Assembly: GCA_050181465.1 (NCBI GenBank)
Contig: JBFXDD010000006.1
Span: forward strand, 124,001-188,000
From: JACRLW01 sp050181465
GTDB lineage: Bacteria; Planctomycetota; UBA1135; UBA2386
Direction: 5' to 3'
Length of the DNA: 64,000 nt
Made by a program: the position numbers and the translations under genes. The stretch's first letter is position 1; each line of letters opens with the position of its first letter. Shown here piece by piece: positions 44,830-53,189 of the stretch. The notes beneath the pieces were generated by a model. That model made no database searches, was not told the DNA's origin, and worked only from the letters and a program-made list of their open reading frames with translations.

Positions 44830-46206
44830 TCAGATCGAACCGAGCAGCAGACGCTGCGGGTTCTCGAGGAGATCCTTGATGACGTTCATCCAGCGCGCGC
44901 CGGTCGCACCATCGACGATGCGGTGGTCGATCGAGACGCTGAGATACATGACGTCGCCTGCGACGATGGAGCCGTCCGCCGCGATGACCGGCGTCTTCTT
45001 GATCGCGTGCACACCGAGGATCGCGACCTCCGGGAAGTTGATGACCGGTGTCGCGAACAGCCCGCCGATGTTGCCGGCGTTCGTGATCGTGAAGGTGCCG
45101 CCCTGCAAGTCGTCGACGCCGACCTTGCCGTCGCGCGTGCGTGCGGCGAGGTCCTGCAACTCCCAGGCGAGCTGCGCGATCGACTTGCGATCGACGTCCT
45201 TGATGACCGGAACGATCAGGCCCTGCTCGGTGTCGGTCGCGATGCCGAAGTTGTAGTAGTGCTTGACCACCAACTCCTGCGTCGACTCGTCGAGAGCGCA
45301 GTTCATCATCGGAAAGCGACGGTGCGCTTCGACGATCGCCTTCATGATGAACGGCAGGTAGGTGATGTTGACACCGGACTCCGCGAAGGCTGCCTTGGCC
45401 TCCTTGCGAAGCGCGACGAGCTGCGTGACGTTGATGTCGTCGACGTAAGTGAAGTGCGCCGCGGTGTGCTTGGCGCGCGTCATCGCTTCGGCGATCTTGC
45501 GGCGCAATCCGCGGAACGGGATGCGCTCTTCGCGGGCACCGCCGGCAGCGGGCGGGATCGCGATCGGCGCGCGCGGCGGGGCCTTCGGCGCGCTGGGAGC
45601 GGCGGCGGGAGTGGGAGCGCTCTGCGGACGTGAGGCTGGGGTCGCAGGTGCGGCATCGGCAAGGACCACGTGACGTGAGAGATCCTCATTGGTCACGCGA
45701 CCGCTTGGCCCGGTGCCTTGCACCGCGTGCAGGTCGATGCCGAGCTCGCGCGCGCGAAGGCGAGTCGCCGGCGCGGCCAGCACCTTGCCCGGCTCGGCTT
45801 GCTCGAATGCCGGTGCGGAGGGTGCCGCAGTTCGGGGTGCTGGGGTCAACACGGCCGGCGATGGTGCTGGTGCCGCGGGTGCTGCTGCTGCTGCTGGCGG
45901 CGTTGGCGCCGTGGCGGCCGGAGCCGAGTGGCTCGACGCGGGGGCGGGTGCGGCGGACGCGCCGGCACCGGTCTCGAAGACCGCGATCACCGACTCGACC
46001 GGGACGACGTCGCCTTCCTTGTAGCGCAGTTCCTTCACCACGCCGTCGAAGGGAGCGGTGATCATGACCGTCGCCTTGTCGGTCATCACCTCGACGAACT
46101 CGTCCTCTTCCTTCACCGACTGGCCGACCTTGACCTTCCAGGCCACGATCTCACCTTCGGCAATGCCTTCGCCGATGTCGGGAAGCTTGAATTCCTTGAT
46201 TGTCAT
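44830..46206 (-). CDS. 2-Oxoacid dehydrogenase E2 acyltransferase
   Basis: The 458-residue protein has one lipoyl domain (residues 1-80, lipoylated Lys44 in MTDKATV) and an Ala/Pro-rich linker (about 82-135). A peripheral-subunit-binding domain with ATRLRARELGIDL spans about 145-180. The catalytic domain ends in SIDHRIVDGATGARW, with His428 and Asp432. It transfers the acyl group from E1 to CoA. DHRIVDG and the E1 type suggest a branched-chain or broad-range 2-oxoacid complex, though pyruvate is not excluded. lipA in the same operon makes its cofactor. Confidence 0.95.
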   Translation of the reverse strand: MTIKEFKLPDIGEGIAEGEIVAWKVKVGQSVKEEDEFVEVMTDKATVMITAPFDGVVKELRYKEGDVVPVESVIAVFETGAGASAAPAPASSHSAPAATAPTPPAAAAAPAAPAPSPAVLTPAPRTAAPSAPAFEQAEPGKVLAAPATRLRARELGIDLHAVQGTGPSGRVTNEDLSRHVVLADAAPATPASRPQSAPTPAAAPSAPKAPPRAPIAIPPAAGGAREERIPFRGLRRKIAEAMTRAKHTAAHFTYVDDINVTQLVALRKEAKAAFAESGVNITYLPFIMKAIVEAHRRFPMMNCALDESTQELVVKHYYNFGIATDTEQGLIVPVIKDVDRKSIAQLAWELQDLAARTRDGKVGVDDLQGGTFTITNAGNIGGLFATPVINFPEVAILGVHAIKKTPVIAADGSIVAGDVMYLSVSIDHRIVDGATGARWMNVIKDLLENPQRLLLGSI

Positions 46207-46234
46207 GTTCGGTTCCTCGTGTCGGTAGTCGGGT

Positions 46235-47209
46235 TCACCACTGGAAGGTCGCTTCGATGCCGCGCAACACGCGCCGCACGTCGGGCATGTAGAGATGTTC
46301 GAGCGAGTAGGGGAACGGCGTGTCGAAGCCGCCCACGCGGATCACCGGCCCCTGCAGGCTGCCGATCGCCTTCTCGGCGACGATCGCCGCGATCTCGCTG
46401 CCGAAACTGCAGGTCTTGGGCGCTTCGAAGACGACGACACAGCGGCCGGTCTTGCGCACCGAATCCAGGATCATCTGCTCGTCCAGCGGCACCAGTGTGC
46501 GCGGGTCGATGATCTCGACGCTGCGTCCGCGCTTCTGCGCTTCCTCGGCCGCCTTCTCGCAGATCCCGACCATCGCTCCGTACGCGACGACGGTCACGTC
46601 CGTGCCTTCGCGGACCACTCGGCCCTTGCCGAGCTGCACGATGTGCTCACCCTCGGGCACATCACCCTTTGCCGAGCGATAGATGCGCTTGGGCTCGAGG
46701 AAGATCACGGGGTCTTCATCGCGAATGGCAGCGATCAGCAGACCCTTCGTGTCAGCCGGCGTCGATGGAATGACGACCTTCAGTCCGGGCGTGTGGCAGA
46801 AGTAGGCCTCGCTCGATTGACTGTGGTAGTGGCCCCCGCGGATGCCGCCGCCGTACGGCGATCGGATCACCAAGGGGCAGGTGTACTCGCCGCCGCTGCG
46901 GTATCGCATCTTCGCCGCTTCGGACACGATCTGGTCGAAGGCGGGATAGATGAAGTCGAGGAACTGGATCTCGGCGACCGGTCGCATGCCGTAGGTCGCC
47001 ATCCCGATCGCGGTGCCGATGATGCCGCACTCGCTCAAAGGTGTGTCGAAGCAGCGCTCCTTGCCGAACTCGTCTTGCAAGCCGGCGGTCGCGAGGAACA
47101 CGCCGCCTTTCTTGCCGACGTCTTCGCCGAAGACCAGAACGCGGTCGTCATTGCGCATCTCGGTGCGAAGCGCATCCGTGACCGCTTCGATCAAGGTCAT
47201 CTGTGCCAT
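46235..47209 (-). CDS. 2-Oxoacid dehydrogenase E1 beta subunit
   Basis: The 324-residue protein starts at ATG 47209 (MAQMTLIEAVTDALRTEM), matching the family N-terminus. It has VFGEDVGKKGGVFLAT, FDTPLSECGIIGTAIGMA, the RSPYGGGIRGGHYHSQS loop and FLEPKRIYR, all typical of PDH/BCKDH beta subunits. Only one beta gene is present for two alpha genes. It lies 28 bases upstream of E2. Confidence 0.95.
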   Translation of the reverse strand: MAQMTLIEAVTDALRTEMRNDDRVLVFGEDVGKKGGVFLATAGLQDEFGKERCFDTPLSECGIIGTAIGMATYGMRPVAEIQFLDFIYPAFDQIVSEAAKMRYRSGGEYTCPLVIRSPYGGGIRGGHYHSQSSEAYFCHTPGLKVVIPSTPADTKGLLIAAIRDEDPVIFLEPKRIYRSAKGDVPEGEHIVQLGKGRVVREGTDVTVVAYGAMVGICEKAAEEAQKRGRSVEIIDPRTLVPLDEQMILDSVRKTGRCVVVFEAPKTCSFGSEIAAIVAEKAIGSLQGPVIRVGGFDTPFPYSLEHLYMPDVRRVLRGIEATFQW

Positions 47210-47339
47210 GCTGGGATTTCGTCGGGCGCGAGGGAGTGGGCTTGCGAAAGGAAAAGCGTGATCGGTTCGAGCGGGAGGGCGACGGTTGACCGTCACGCCG
47301 CCCAGGCGGGGTTGTCCCCCGCGGGACTATTCAGGTGGC

Positions 47340-48467
47340 TCAGAGCGGGAACTCGCCGCGATCGGCGGACTCCGGGCCCTCGAGCGCTCGCAACTCGGCG
47401 CGTTGCTCGAGCAGTTGCGGTGTGAGGTTCATGAACACGTCGTCGAACAGGGAATCGTCCGGCGGTCGCTTGCGCACGTCGGCGCGCTTGATCGATTCGT
47501 TGAGTTCGCCGCGGATGCGCTCGGTGAGCTCGGTTTCCCAAGCCTCGCTCCAGAGCTTCTTCTTCTGCAGGTACTTCTGGAAGCGCTGGATCGGATCGCG
47601 CTGCTTCCACCGTTCGAACTCCGCGGCGTCACGGTAGCGAGCGGCATCGTCCGACGAGGAGTGCGAGGCGATGCGGTAGGTCACCGACTCGACGAGGGTC
47701 GGCCCTTCACCCTTGCGAGCGCGCTCGATGGCCTCGCGACACACGCGGTAGACGGCGAGGACATCGTTGCCGTCCACGCGGATGCCGGGCATTCCGTACG
47801 CCGCGGCCTTCTGAGCGATCGTCTCGCTGGCTGTCTGCCCCGAGAGAGGGACCGAGATCGCCCATTGGTTGTTCTCGCAGATGAACACGACCGGGGCTTT
47901 GTAGACGCCAGCGAAGTTCAATCCGCAGTGGAAGTCGTTCGAACTGGTGCCGCCGTCGCCGAAGAAGGTCATGAAGACGGTGTCGTCGCCGCGGATTCGT
48001 GCGGCCATCGCCGCACCGGCTGCCTGGCTGATCTGCGTGCCGATCGGGGAGCTGATCGACACGAAGTTGGCTTGCCGAAAGCTGTAGTGCACCGGCATCT
48101 GGCGACCCTTGCAGATGTCGCCGTCGTTGCCGTACCACTCGTTGACGATGTCGTCGAAGGGCACGCCGCGCAGGATCGGGATCCCAGGCTGGCGATACGC
48201 AGGGAACAGCCAGTCCGAACTGCGCAGCGGAGCTGCCGCACCGACGTGGCTGCCTTCCTGCCCCAGCGCTTGCAGGTAGAACCCGATGCGACCCTGGCGC
48301 TGGAGCGCGAGGGCGCGCTCGTCCATGAGCCGCGCCGACAGCATCACCTCGTAGAGGCGGCGGAGCTCGTCGGCGGACAGATTCGGATCCTTGTCTTTCG
48401 ACGCCTTGCCGTCTTTCTCGATGACGGAGAACGGCGGTTCCGAATGCCTGGTGGTCGTCGTGGTCAT
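47340..48467 (-). CDS. 2-Oxoacid dehydrogenase E1 alpha subunit
   Basis: The 375-residue protein has the thiamine-diphosphate motif beginning FFGDGGTSSND and ending ENNQ, LGQEGSHVGAA and the branched-chain-type YRIASHSSSDDAARYRD phosphorylation-loop region. It is about half identical by eye to the tailed E1-alpha at 43524 across the core but lacks the Lys-rich tail. Its ATG overlaps the lipA stop (ATGA). The paralogues may give the complex two substrate ranges or different localisation with a shared E1-beta, which is inference. Confidence 0.94.
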   Translation of the reverse strand: MTTTTTRHSEPPFSVIEKDGKASKDKDPNLSADELRRLYEVMLSARLMDERALALQRQGRIGFYLQALGQEGSHVGAAAPLRSSDWLFPAYRQPGIPILRGVPFDDIVNEWYGNDGDICKGRQMPVHYSFRQANFVSISSPIGTQISQAAGAAMAARIRGDDTVFMTFFGDGGTSSNDFHCGLNFAGVYKAPVVFICENNQWAISVPLSGQTASETIAQKAAAYGMPGIRVDGNDVLAVYRVCREAIERARKGEGPTLVESVTYRIASHSSSDDAARYRDAAEFERWKQRDPIQRFQKYLQKKKLWSEAWETELTERIRGELNESIKRADVRKRPPDDSLFDDVFMNLTPQLLEQRAELRALEGPESADRGEFPL

Positions 48468-49399
48468 GCGGTCTTCGGATCTGCGGCAGCTTGCCGCTTC
48501 AACATCCCTGAGATGAAGAACTCCGCTGCCTTGTACGAGGAGCGGACCAAGGGGCCGGCGGCCACGTAGAGGAAGCCCTTGCGCAGCGCACGTTGCTCGT
48601 GCGCTTTGAACTGGGCCGGAGTCACGTGATCGCGCACCGGTAGGTGACGGAGCGTTGGGCGGAGGTACTGGCCGAGCGTCACGACGTCGACGTCGTGTTC
48701 GCGCAGGTCATCCAGGGCCGAGTCGATCTCGCGCTCGGACTCGCCGAGCCCGAGCATGATCGAACTCTTGGTGACGATTCCCGGCGACAGCCGCTTCGCC
48801 GCGCGCAGCACCGCGAGACTGCGGACGTAACTGCAGCGCCGATCGCGGACGCGCGGCGTCAGTCGCAGCACGGTCTCGACGTTGTGCGCGAAGACGTCGG
48901 GCTTCCCGGCAAGTACCAGGCCGATCTGTTCCTCGCTCCCGCCGAAGTCCCCGACCAGTGCCTCCACCAGGATCGCGGGGTCGCGCTCCTTGATCGCGGC
49001 GATCGTCTTCGCCACGTGGGTCGCGCCGCCGTCGGGCAGGTCGTCGCGGTCGACCATGGTGAGGACCACGTAGCGCAATCCCATCGCGACGGCTGCGTCT
49101 GCGACCTTCTGCGGTTCCTCGGAGTCGACCGGGTTTCCCTGCGCGTGCGTCTTCACTGCGCAGAACCGGCAGCCGCGAGTGCAGGTATCGCCCAGCACCA
49201 TGAAGGTGGCGGTCCCATCGGCCCAGCACTCGCCTTGATTCGGGCAGCGCGCCTCCTCGCAGACCGTGTGCAGACCGCGGGCTCGCAAGCCGGCCTCGAG
49301 GCGGTGGACGGTTTCGCCGGCGGGCACCGGAACCTTCAGCCAGCTCGGCTTGGGACCGGGATTGATGCGAGCGAAGGTGCCGGAGACGGTGCGCGCCAT
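48464..49399 (-). CDS. lipA: Lipoyl synthase
   Basis: LipA inserts two sulfurs into the octanoyl group on lipoyl domains, using SAM and two iron-sulfur clusters. The 311-residue protein has the auxiliary cluster motif CEEARCPNQGEC (C-x4-C-x5-C), the radical-SAM motif CTRGCRFC and the C-terminal RSSYKAAEF serine motif. ATG 49399 is chosen since upstream residues are not family-like. It heads the 2-oxoacid dehydrogenase operon whose E2 needs the cofactor. No lipB or lplA is visible nearby. Confidence 0.96.
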   Translation of the reverse strand: MARTVSGTFARINPGPKPSWLKVPVPAGETVHRLEAGLRARGLHTVCEEARCPNQGECWADGTATFMVLGDTCTRGCRFCAVKTHAQGNPVDSEEPQKVADAAVAMGLRYVVLTMVDRDDLPDGGATHVAKTIAAIKERDPAILVEALVGDFGGSEEQIGLVLAGKPDVFAHNVETVLRLTPRVRDRRCSYVRSLAVLRAAKRLSPGIVTKSSIMLGLGESEREIDSALDDLREHDVDVVTLGQYLRPTLRHLPVRDHVTPAQFKAHEQRALRKGFLYVAAGPLVRSSYKAAEFFISGMLKRQAAADPKTA

Positions 49400-49442
49400 G
49401 GCGTCTGGACGCGGGTGGGGCCCGCGTCGCAAGGGGGCAAGG

Positions 49443-49448
49443 ATGCTA
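49443..49448 (-). promoter_or_regulatory. Candidate -10 box (TAGCAT) for lipA and the E1-E2-E3 operon
   Basis: On the minus strand CCTAGCATCCTTGCCCCC lies 43 bases before ATG 49399 and fits the GCTAnnnT plus GCCCC pattern. TTCCGT, 17 bases upstream, is a poor -35 match. The two TetR palindromes lie further upstream. Confidence 0.4.
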
Positions 49449-49489
49449 GGTTCCACGGGCCTCGGACGGAAGCCGAAAATGCCCATGAG

Positions 49490-49528
49490 ATACCGATGGG
49501 TATGGAATCTTCAGATACCTGTCGGTAT
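49490..49528. promoter_or_regulatory. Paired palindromic operators between lipA and tetR genes
   Basis: Two 14-bp palindromes of the form ATACCnnnnGGTAT occur at 49490-49503 (ATACCGATGGGTAT) and 49515-49528 (ATACCTGTCGGTAT). They are spaced 25 bp start to start, placing them on roughly one helix face after two and a half turns. They lie in the intergenic region of a divergent TetR gene, the classical place for its operator. Binding would affect tetR itself and possibly the lipA promoter. Confidence 0.75.
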
Positions 49529-49559
49529 GCAATGGCCGACCCCGCGTCGCCGGACACTC

Positions 49560-50222
49560 ATGGCCAGGACTGCCGACCCAAAGCTTCGATCGCGCCTGCT
49601 TGCGGCTGCCGTGAGGAGTTTCGCGCGACATGGCTTCCACGCGACCAGCCTCGACTCGATCGCCAGCGCGGCGGGCGTGACCAAGGGTGCGGTCTACGCT
49701 CACTTCTCGGCGAAGGAGTCGCTGTTCTTCGCGGCGCTCGATGACGCCCGGCAGGGACTGCGGGCTGCCCTGGCCCGTGCGGCGGGGGGCCAGGCGACCG
49801 GTGCCCTGGAACTGCTCGCCTACCTGACCACTTGGTTTCGGAGCCAGTTCGCCAATCGCGACGCGGCGCGGCTCATCTGGCTCACCAGCCTCGAAGTCGC
49901 GGAATTGCCGACGGCGCGACTGCGTGCGGACGGGCGGGAGGACCAGCGCGCGCTCCGGGCGGACCTGCGCCGTGTCCTCACGCGCGGTGTCGGTGACGGG
50001 ACCTTGGACGTCCAGGATCCGCCGCGCACAGCGTTCCTGCTGGCGGCTCAGATCCTCGGTAGCCTGCTCCAGGCCATCGCGGCGCCCGACGAACTGGCCG
50101 ACGTCGCGGATCCGACCGGGCTTGCCGACCTGCTGGTCCAGCCGCTCGCGACGGGTCGGCCCCCGAGTGACGGCGACGCGCCTTCCGGCTTCCTTCCGCC
50201 GGTGGCAGAGGATGACTCCTGA
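49560..50222 (+). CDS. TetR-family transcriptional regulator
   Basis: The 220-residue protein starts at ATG 49560. The N-terminal helix-turn-helix is textbook (LLAAAVRSFARHGFHATSLD, then IASAAGVTKGAVYAHFSAKE). The C-terminal ligand domain is divergent with an Asp/Pro-rich tail. Paired palindromes lie 32-70 bases upstream. Being divergent to lipA and a 2-oxoacid dehydrogenase operon, it is a likely sensor of an acyl-CoA, branched-chain or fatty-acid metabolite. The ligand cannot be read from the sequence. Confidence 0.93.
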   Translation: MARTADPKLRSRLLAAAVRSFARHGFHATSLDSIASAAGVTKGAVYAHFSAKESLFFAALDDARQGLRAALARAAGGQATGALELLAYLTTWFRSQFANRDAARLIWLTSLEVAELPTARLRADGREDQRALRADLRRVLTRGVGDGTLDVQDPPRTAFLLAAQILGSLLQAIAAPDELADVADPTGLADLLVQPLATGRPPSDGDAPSGFLPPVAEDDS

Positions 50223-50310
50223 AGTGATCGGCTGCAGTCGGCCATGCCATCGACTCGAGCGAGCGATTCTCGAGACCGATCGGGGGTGGGGGATTGCCGA
50301 TAGGAGATCT

Positions 50311-51135
50311 GTGCCGAACACTGTCCGACCACCGGCGGCCACCACCGCCTCGACCCTCGTGCTCCACCAGATCCTGCCACGCAAGGTTTCCGTGAAGGCC
50401 CAGGCGCCGCAACGGACGGACAACGACATCGCCGCGGAAGCCTGGCCTTCATTGAGCGTGGTGATCCCGGTCTACAACGAAGCCGGCACGCTGCGCGCAT
50501 TGGTCGCGCGGGTGCTGTCGTGTGAGATCGTCACCGAAGTGCTGCTGGTCGACGACGGTTCGACGGACGGCAGTTCTGCGATCCTCTCCGAACTCGAGGA
50601 TCCACCGCGCGTGCGCGTGTTGCGGCACGCCAAGAATCAGGGCAAGGGTGCTGCGCTTCGTACCGGCTTCAAGGAAGCGACGGGGGACGTCGTCGTCGTG
50701 CAGGACGCCGACTTGGAGTACGACCCGCGCGACTTTCCCGGCCTTCTTCGCCCGTTCGTCGATTCACGCGCCGACGCGGTCTTCGGCTCACGATTCCTCG
50801 GACGCAAGGGGGTCCGCGTGCCGCTGTTGCGTCACTGGCTGGGGAATCGTGTGCTGACCTGGTTCAGCAACCGTTTCACCGGTCTCGATCTCACCGACAT
50901 GGAGACCTGCTACAAGGCCATCCGTCGCGAGATCCTGCAGTCCCTGGATCTCTGCGAAGATCGCTTTGCGATCGAGCCGGAGTTGACTGCCAAACTCGCT
51001 CGTGTTCCTGACATCCGCCTCTTCGAGGTGCCGATCGACTACAACGGTCGACTCCATGCCGACGGCAAGAAGATCGGCTGGCGCGATGGCGTCGAGGCCT
51101 TGCGGGCGATTTGGCGTTACCGCAAGCGGCGTTGA
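50311..51135 (+). CDS. Family 2 glycosyltransferase (DPM1-like)
   Basis: The 274-residue protein starts at GTG 50311, preceded by AGGAG at 4 bases; ATG 50214 and GTG 50392 are alternatives. The GT2 core shows SVVIPVYNEAGT, LLVDDGSTDGS, VVQDADLEYDP (metal-binding DxD) and DMETCYKAIRREIL. This is the pattern of dolichyl/polyprenyl-phosphate mannosyl- or glucosyltransferases without a membrane extension. It sits beside the sugar-nucleotide operon and may charge a lipid carrier for surface glycan or protein glycosylation. Confidence 0.9.
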   Translation: MPNTVRPPAATTASTLVLHQILPRKVSVKAQAPQRTDNDIAAEAWPSLSVVIPVYNEAGTLRALVARVLSCEIVTEVLLVDDGSTDGSSAILSELEDPPRVRVLRHAKNQGKGAALRTGFKEATGDVVVVQDADLEYDPRDFPGLLRPFVDSRADAVFGSRFLGRKGVRVPLLRHWLGNRVLTWFSNRFTGLDLTDMETCYKAIRREILQSLDLCEDRFAIEPELTAKLARVPDIRLFEVPIDYNGRLHADGKKIGWRDGVEALRAIWRYRKRR

Positions 51136-51163
51136 TCGGGCGCGCGGCCCCAAGCGCGTGAAC

Positions 51164-51478
51164 TCAGCAGTCGGTACCGAAGCGCTTCTCGACGCAGTCC
51201 ATCAGGCTCCGAAGTCCGGCCTCTGCGACCCGGTAGTAGATGCAGCGCCCGCGACGCTCGAAATCGAGCAGCCCGCGGTCTTTCATCAATCGCAGGTGCT
51301 CGGAGGCGACGTGGCTCTGGATACCGCAGGCCTCGGCGAGTTCGCCGACGGTGTACTCCGCGTTGAGTAGCAACTGCACCATCAGAAGACGGTGTGGATG
51401 CGCGAGGGTCTTGAGGCATTCTGACGCGGCTTCGAGAGCCTGCAGCGACAGACGCTTCGATTGGGAAGTGGCAGTCAT
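51164..51478 (-). CDS. ArsR-family winged-helix regulator
   Basis: The 104-residue protein has the ArsR winged helix (CLKTLAHPHRLLMVQLLL, VGELAEACGIQSHVASEHL, LLDFERRGRCIYYRV). Cysteines at 21, 51, 79, 95 and 104 do not form the classic CxC arsenic site, but could bind metal or sense redox. Its ATG shares ATGA with the stop of the acetyltransferase gene, so it is translated with the sugar operon rather than from its own promoter. This is an unusual partnership. Confidence 0.9.
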   Translation of the reverse strand: MTATSQSKRLSLQALEAASECLKTLAHPHRLLMVQLLLNAEYTVGELAEACGIQSHVASEHLRLMKDRGLLDFERRGRCIYYRVAEAGLRSLMDCVEKRFGTDC

Positions 51479-52161
51479 GAGAGAGAGTCGGACGCGCCGC
51501 GGCATTCGGTGTCGGCCGAGGTGCCGTGGCATTCCAGCACCATTCTGCCCGAGATCGTGCGCAGGTGGGTGCCGTCGCCGCAATCGACCACCGTTCCGTC
51601 CGGGGGGAGTCGGCCGTCGGCCAGGGCGATCACCTTGCGCCCGGCGCGGTCGACGAGGCCGACGAGGCGGGCAGGATTTCCGACCACCAGACCGTGAGCC
51701 GGGACGTCGCGCGTGACCACGCTTCCCATCCCCACCAGGCAGTATTCGCCGAGTTCGAGGCCGGGTCCGATCGTGGCGTTGGCGCCGACGCTCGCTCCTC
51801 GTCGCACGATCGTGTGCAGCGTCGCCGCGGTGGGTGTCGATGCGAGCAGGCGACCCTGATCTAGATCGGCGGCGCGCGGGGACGCGTCGTTCGTGAAGAC
51901 CACGTGCGCGGCGATCATGCAGCCGTCTTCGATGGTCACCCCGAAGCAGAGGTAGGCGTTGGCGTTGATCTTGACGAGATCTCCCACCTGCACACCAGGT
52001 CCGAGGTAGCTCTTGCCCCCGACGATGCACGAGCGACCGATACGGACCCCGGCCCGCAGATGTACGTGATCCCAGATCGCGGTGCCGGCACCGATGACCA
52101 CGCTCTCCTCGACGATCGCGGTGGGGTGGATCTTCACTGTCTCGATCGGCTCACCGCTCAT
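51475..52161 (-). CDS. Hexapeptide-repeat N-acetyltransferase, WbpD-like
   Basis: The 228-residue protein is a left-handed beta-helix acyltransferase (IHPTAIVEESVVIGAGTAIW, IGRSCIVGGKSYLGPGVQVG, VGANATIGPGLELGEYCLVG) ending the fold with VVGNPARLVG. The loop CMIAAHVVFTNDASPRAA matches WbpD/WlbB enzymes, which acetylate the 3-amino group of UDP-2-acetamido-3-amino-glucuronate. A C-terminal extension of about 45 residues follows the helix. Its neighbours supply the preceding three steps. Confidence 0.88.
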   Translation of the reverse strand: MSGEPIETVKIHPTAIVEESVVIGAGTAIWDHVHLRAGVRIGRSCIVGGKSYLGPGVQVGDLVKINANAYLCFGVTIEDGCMIAAHVVFTNDASPRAADLDQGRLLASTPTAATLHTIVRRGASVGANATIGPGLELGEYCLVGMGSVVTRDVPAHGLVVGNPARLVGLVDRAGRKVIALADGRLPPDGTVVDCGDGTHLRTISGRMVLECHGTSADTECRGASDSLS

Positions 52162-52163
52162 GT

Positions 52164-53189
52164 TCAGTCCCCATCGCGGTCGGATGATCCATGCAAGTCG
52201 ACGAAGCCCAAAGTGACCAACGATCGTTGCGCGGCTTCGATGAAACGCACGGAGTCGAGCGCATCCTGGTCGCTCGGTCGCTGTGGGACACCGTCGCGGA
52301 TCGAATCGACGAACTGGCGGAGTTGGCTGGTGAACGCCGCGCGTTTGTCGTAGCCGCTGCCGAACGGTGTGAAACCCTCGTGGCCTTTGCGGTGGATGCG
52401 AGCTCCGGACCAGCACAGCTCGATCGAACCGTCGCTGCCGTGAATGCGCGCATACGCCGGATCGCCGGTCGTGACTGACCACGACAAGGTGGCGACGCCG
52501 ATGCAGCCGCCTTCGGATTCGAAGACGATCCGCGCCGAGTCCTCGACGACCAAGGGCTGGATCCGCCGACACGCAACGGAGAGTACGCGCCGCAGGGGCC
52601 CGATCAGCACCCGCGCGAGATCGGCGGCGTGTGCGCCATTGTCGACGAGGACGCCGCCGCCGGAGATCGCTGGGTTGGAGTTCCACCGCTCGGCCATCGG
52701 GACGCGGCCGGCGAACACGTTCTCGTAGAGCACCGGCGTGCCGATGTCGCCGCGCGCGATCTGCTCCGCGGCGAGGGCGACATCGGCGACGAAGCGGAAC
52801 TTGCTCGCCATCACGACGCAGCGCCCGCGAGCCCGGGCCGTCGACAGCATCCGCACGGCCTCGTCGGATCGGATCGCGAGCGGCTTCTCGCACAGCACGT
52901 GTGCGCCGCGTGCCGTAGCGGCATCGACGCATTCGACGTGAGTCGAAGGCGGCGTGGCCACGATCGCGGCCTCGAACTCGCAGCTGCGAGGGATGTCGTC
53001 GATCGACCGCACGATCACCAGCTTCCCACCGCGGCCCTTCGTGGTGACGTGGTCGGAGGATTCGCTCGGGTGCGCTGGATCGACTGCGGCGACGAGTTCC
53101 ACATCGGGCAAGGCGGCGATCGCATCACGCCAATCGCGCGCGATGCGACCCGCCGCACCGATCAGCGCGATCCTCGTGCGTTCAACCAT
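52164..53189 (-). CDS. Gfo/Idh/MocA oxidoreductase, WbpB-like
   Basis: The 341-residue protein has an N-terminal Rossmann fold (RIALIGAAGRIARDW), the VATPPSTHVE strand and the family EKPLA motif (in LCEKPLAIRSDEA), followed by the GGGVLVDNGAH sheet domain. In the wbpABED pathway the WbpB enzyme oxidises C3 of the UDP-GlcNAc-uronate. It starts at ATG 53189, overlapping the aminotransferase gene by 8 bases, and its stop lies 2 bases before the acetyltransferase start. Confidence 0.88.
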   Translation of the reverse strand: MVERTRIALIGAAGRIARDWRDAIAALPDVELVAAVDPAHPSESSDHVTTKGRGGKLVIVRSIDDIPRSCEFEAAIVATPPSTHVECVDAATARGAHVLCEKPLAIRSDEAVRMLSTARARGRCVVMASKFRFVADVALAAEQIARGDIGTPVLYENVFAGRVPMAERWNSNPAISGGGVLVDNGAHAADLARVLIGPLRRVLSVACRRIQPLVVEDSARIVFESEGGCIGVATLSWSVTTGDPAYARIHGSDGSIELCWSGARIHRKGHEGFTPFGSGYDKRAAFTSQLRQFVDSIRDGVPQRPSDQDALDSVRFIEAAQRSLVTLGFVDLHGSSDRDGD

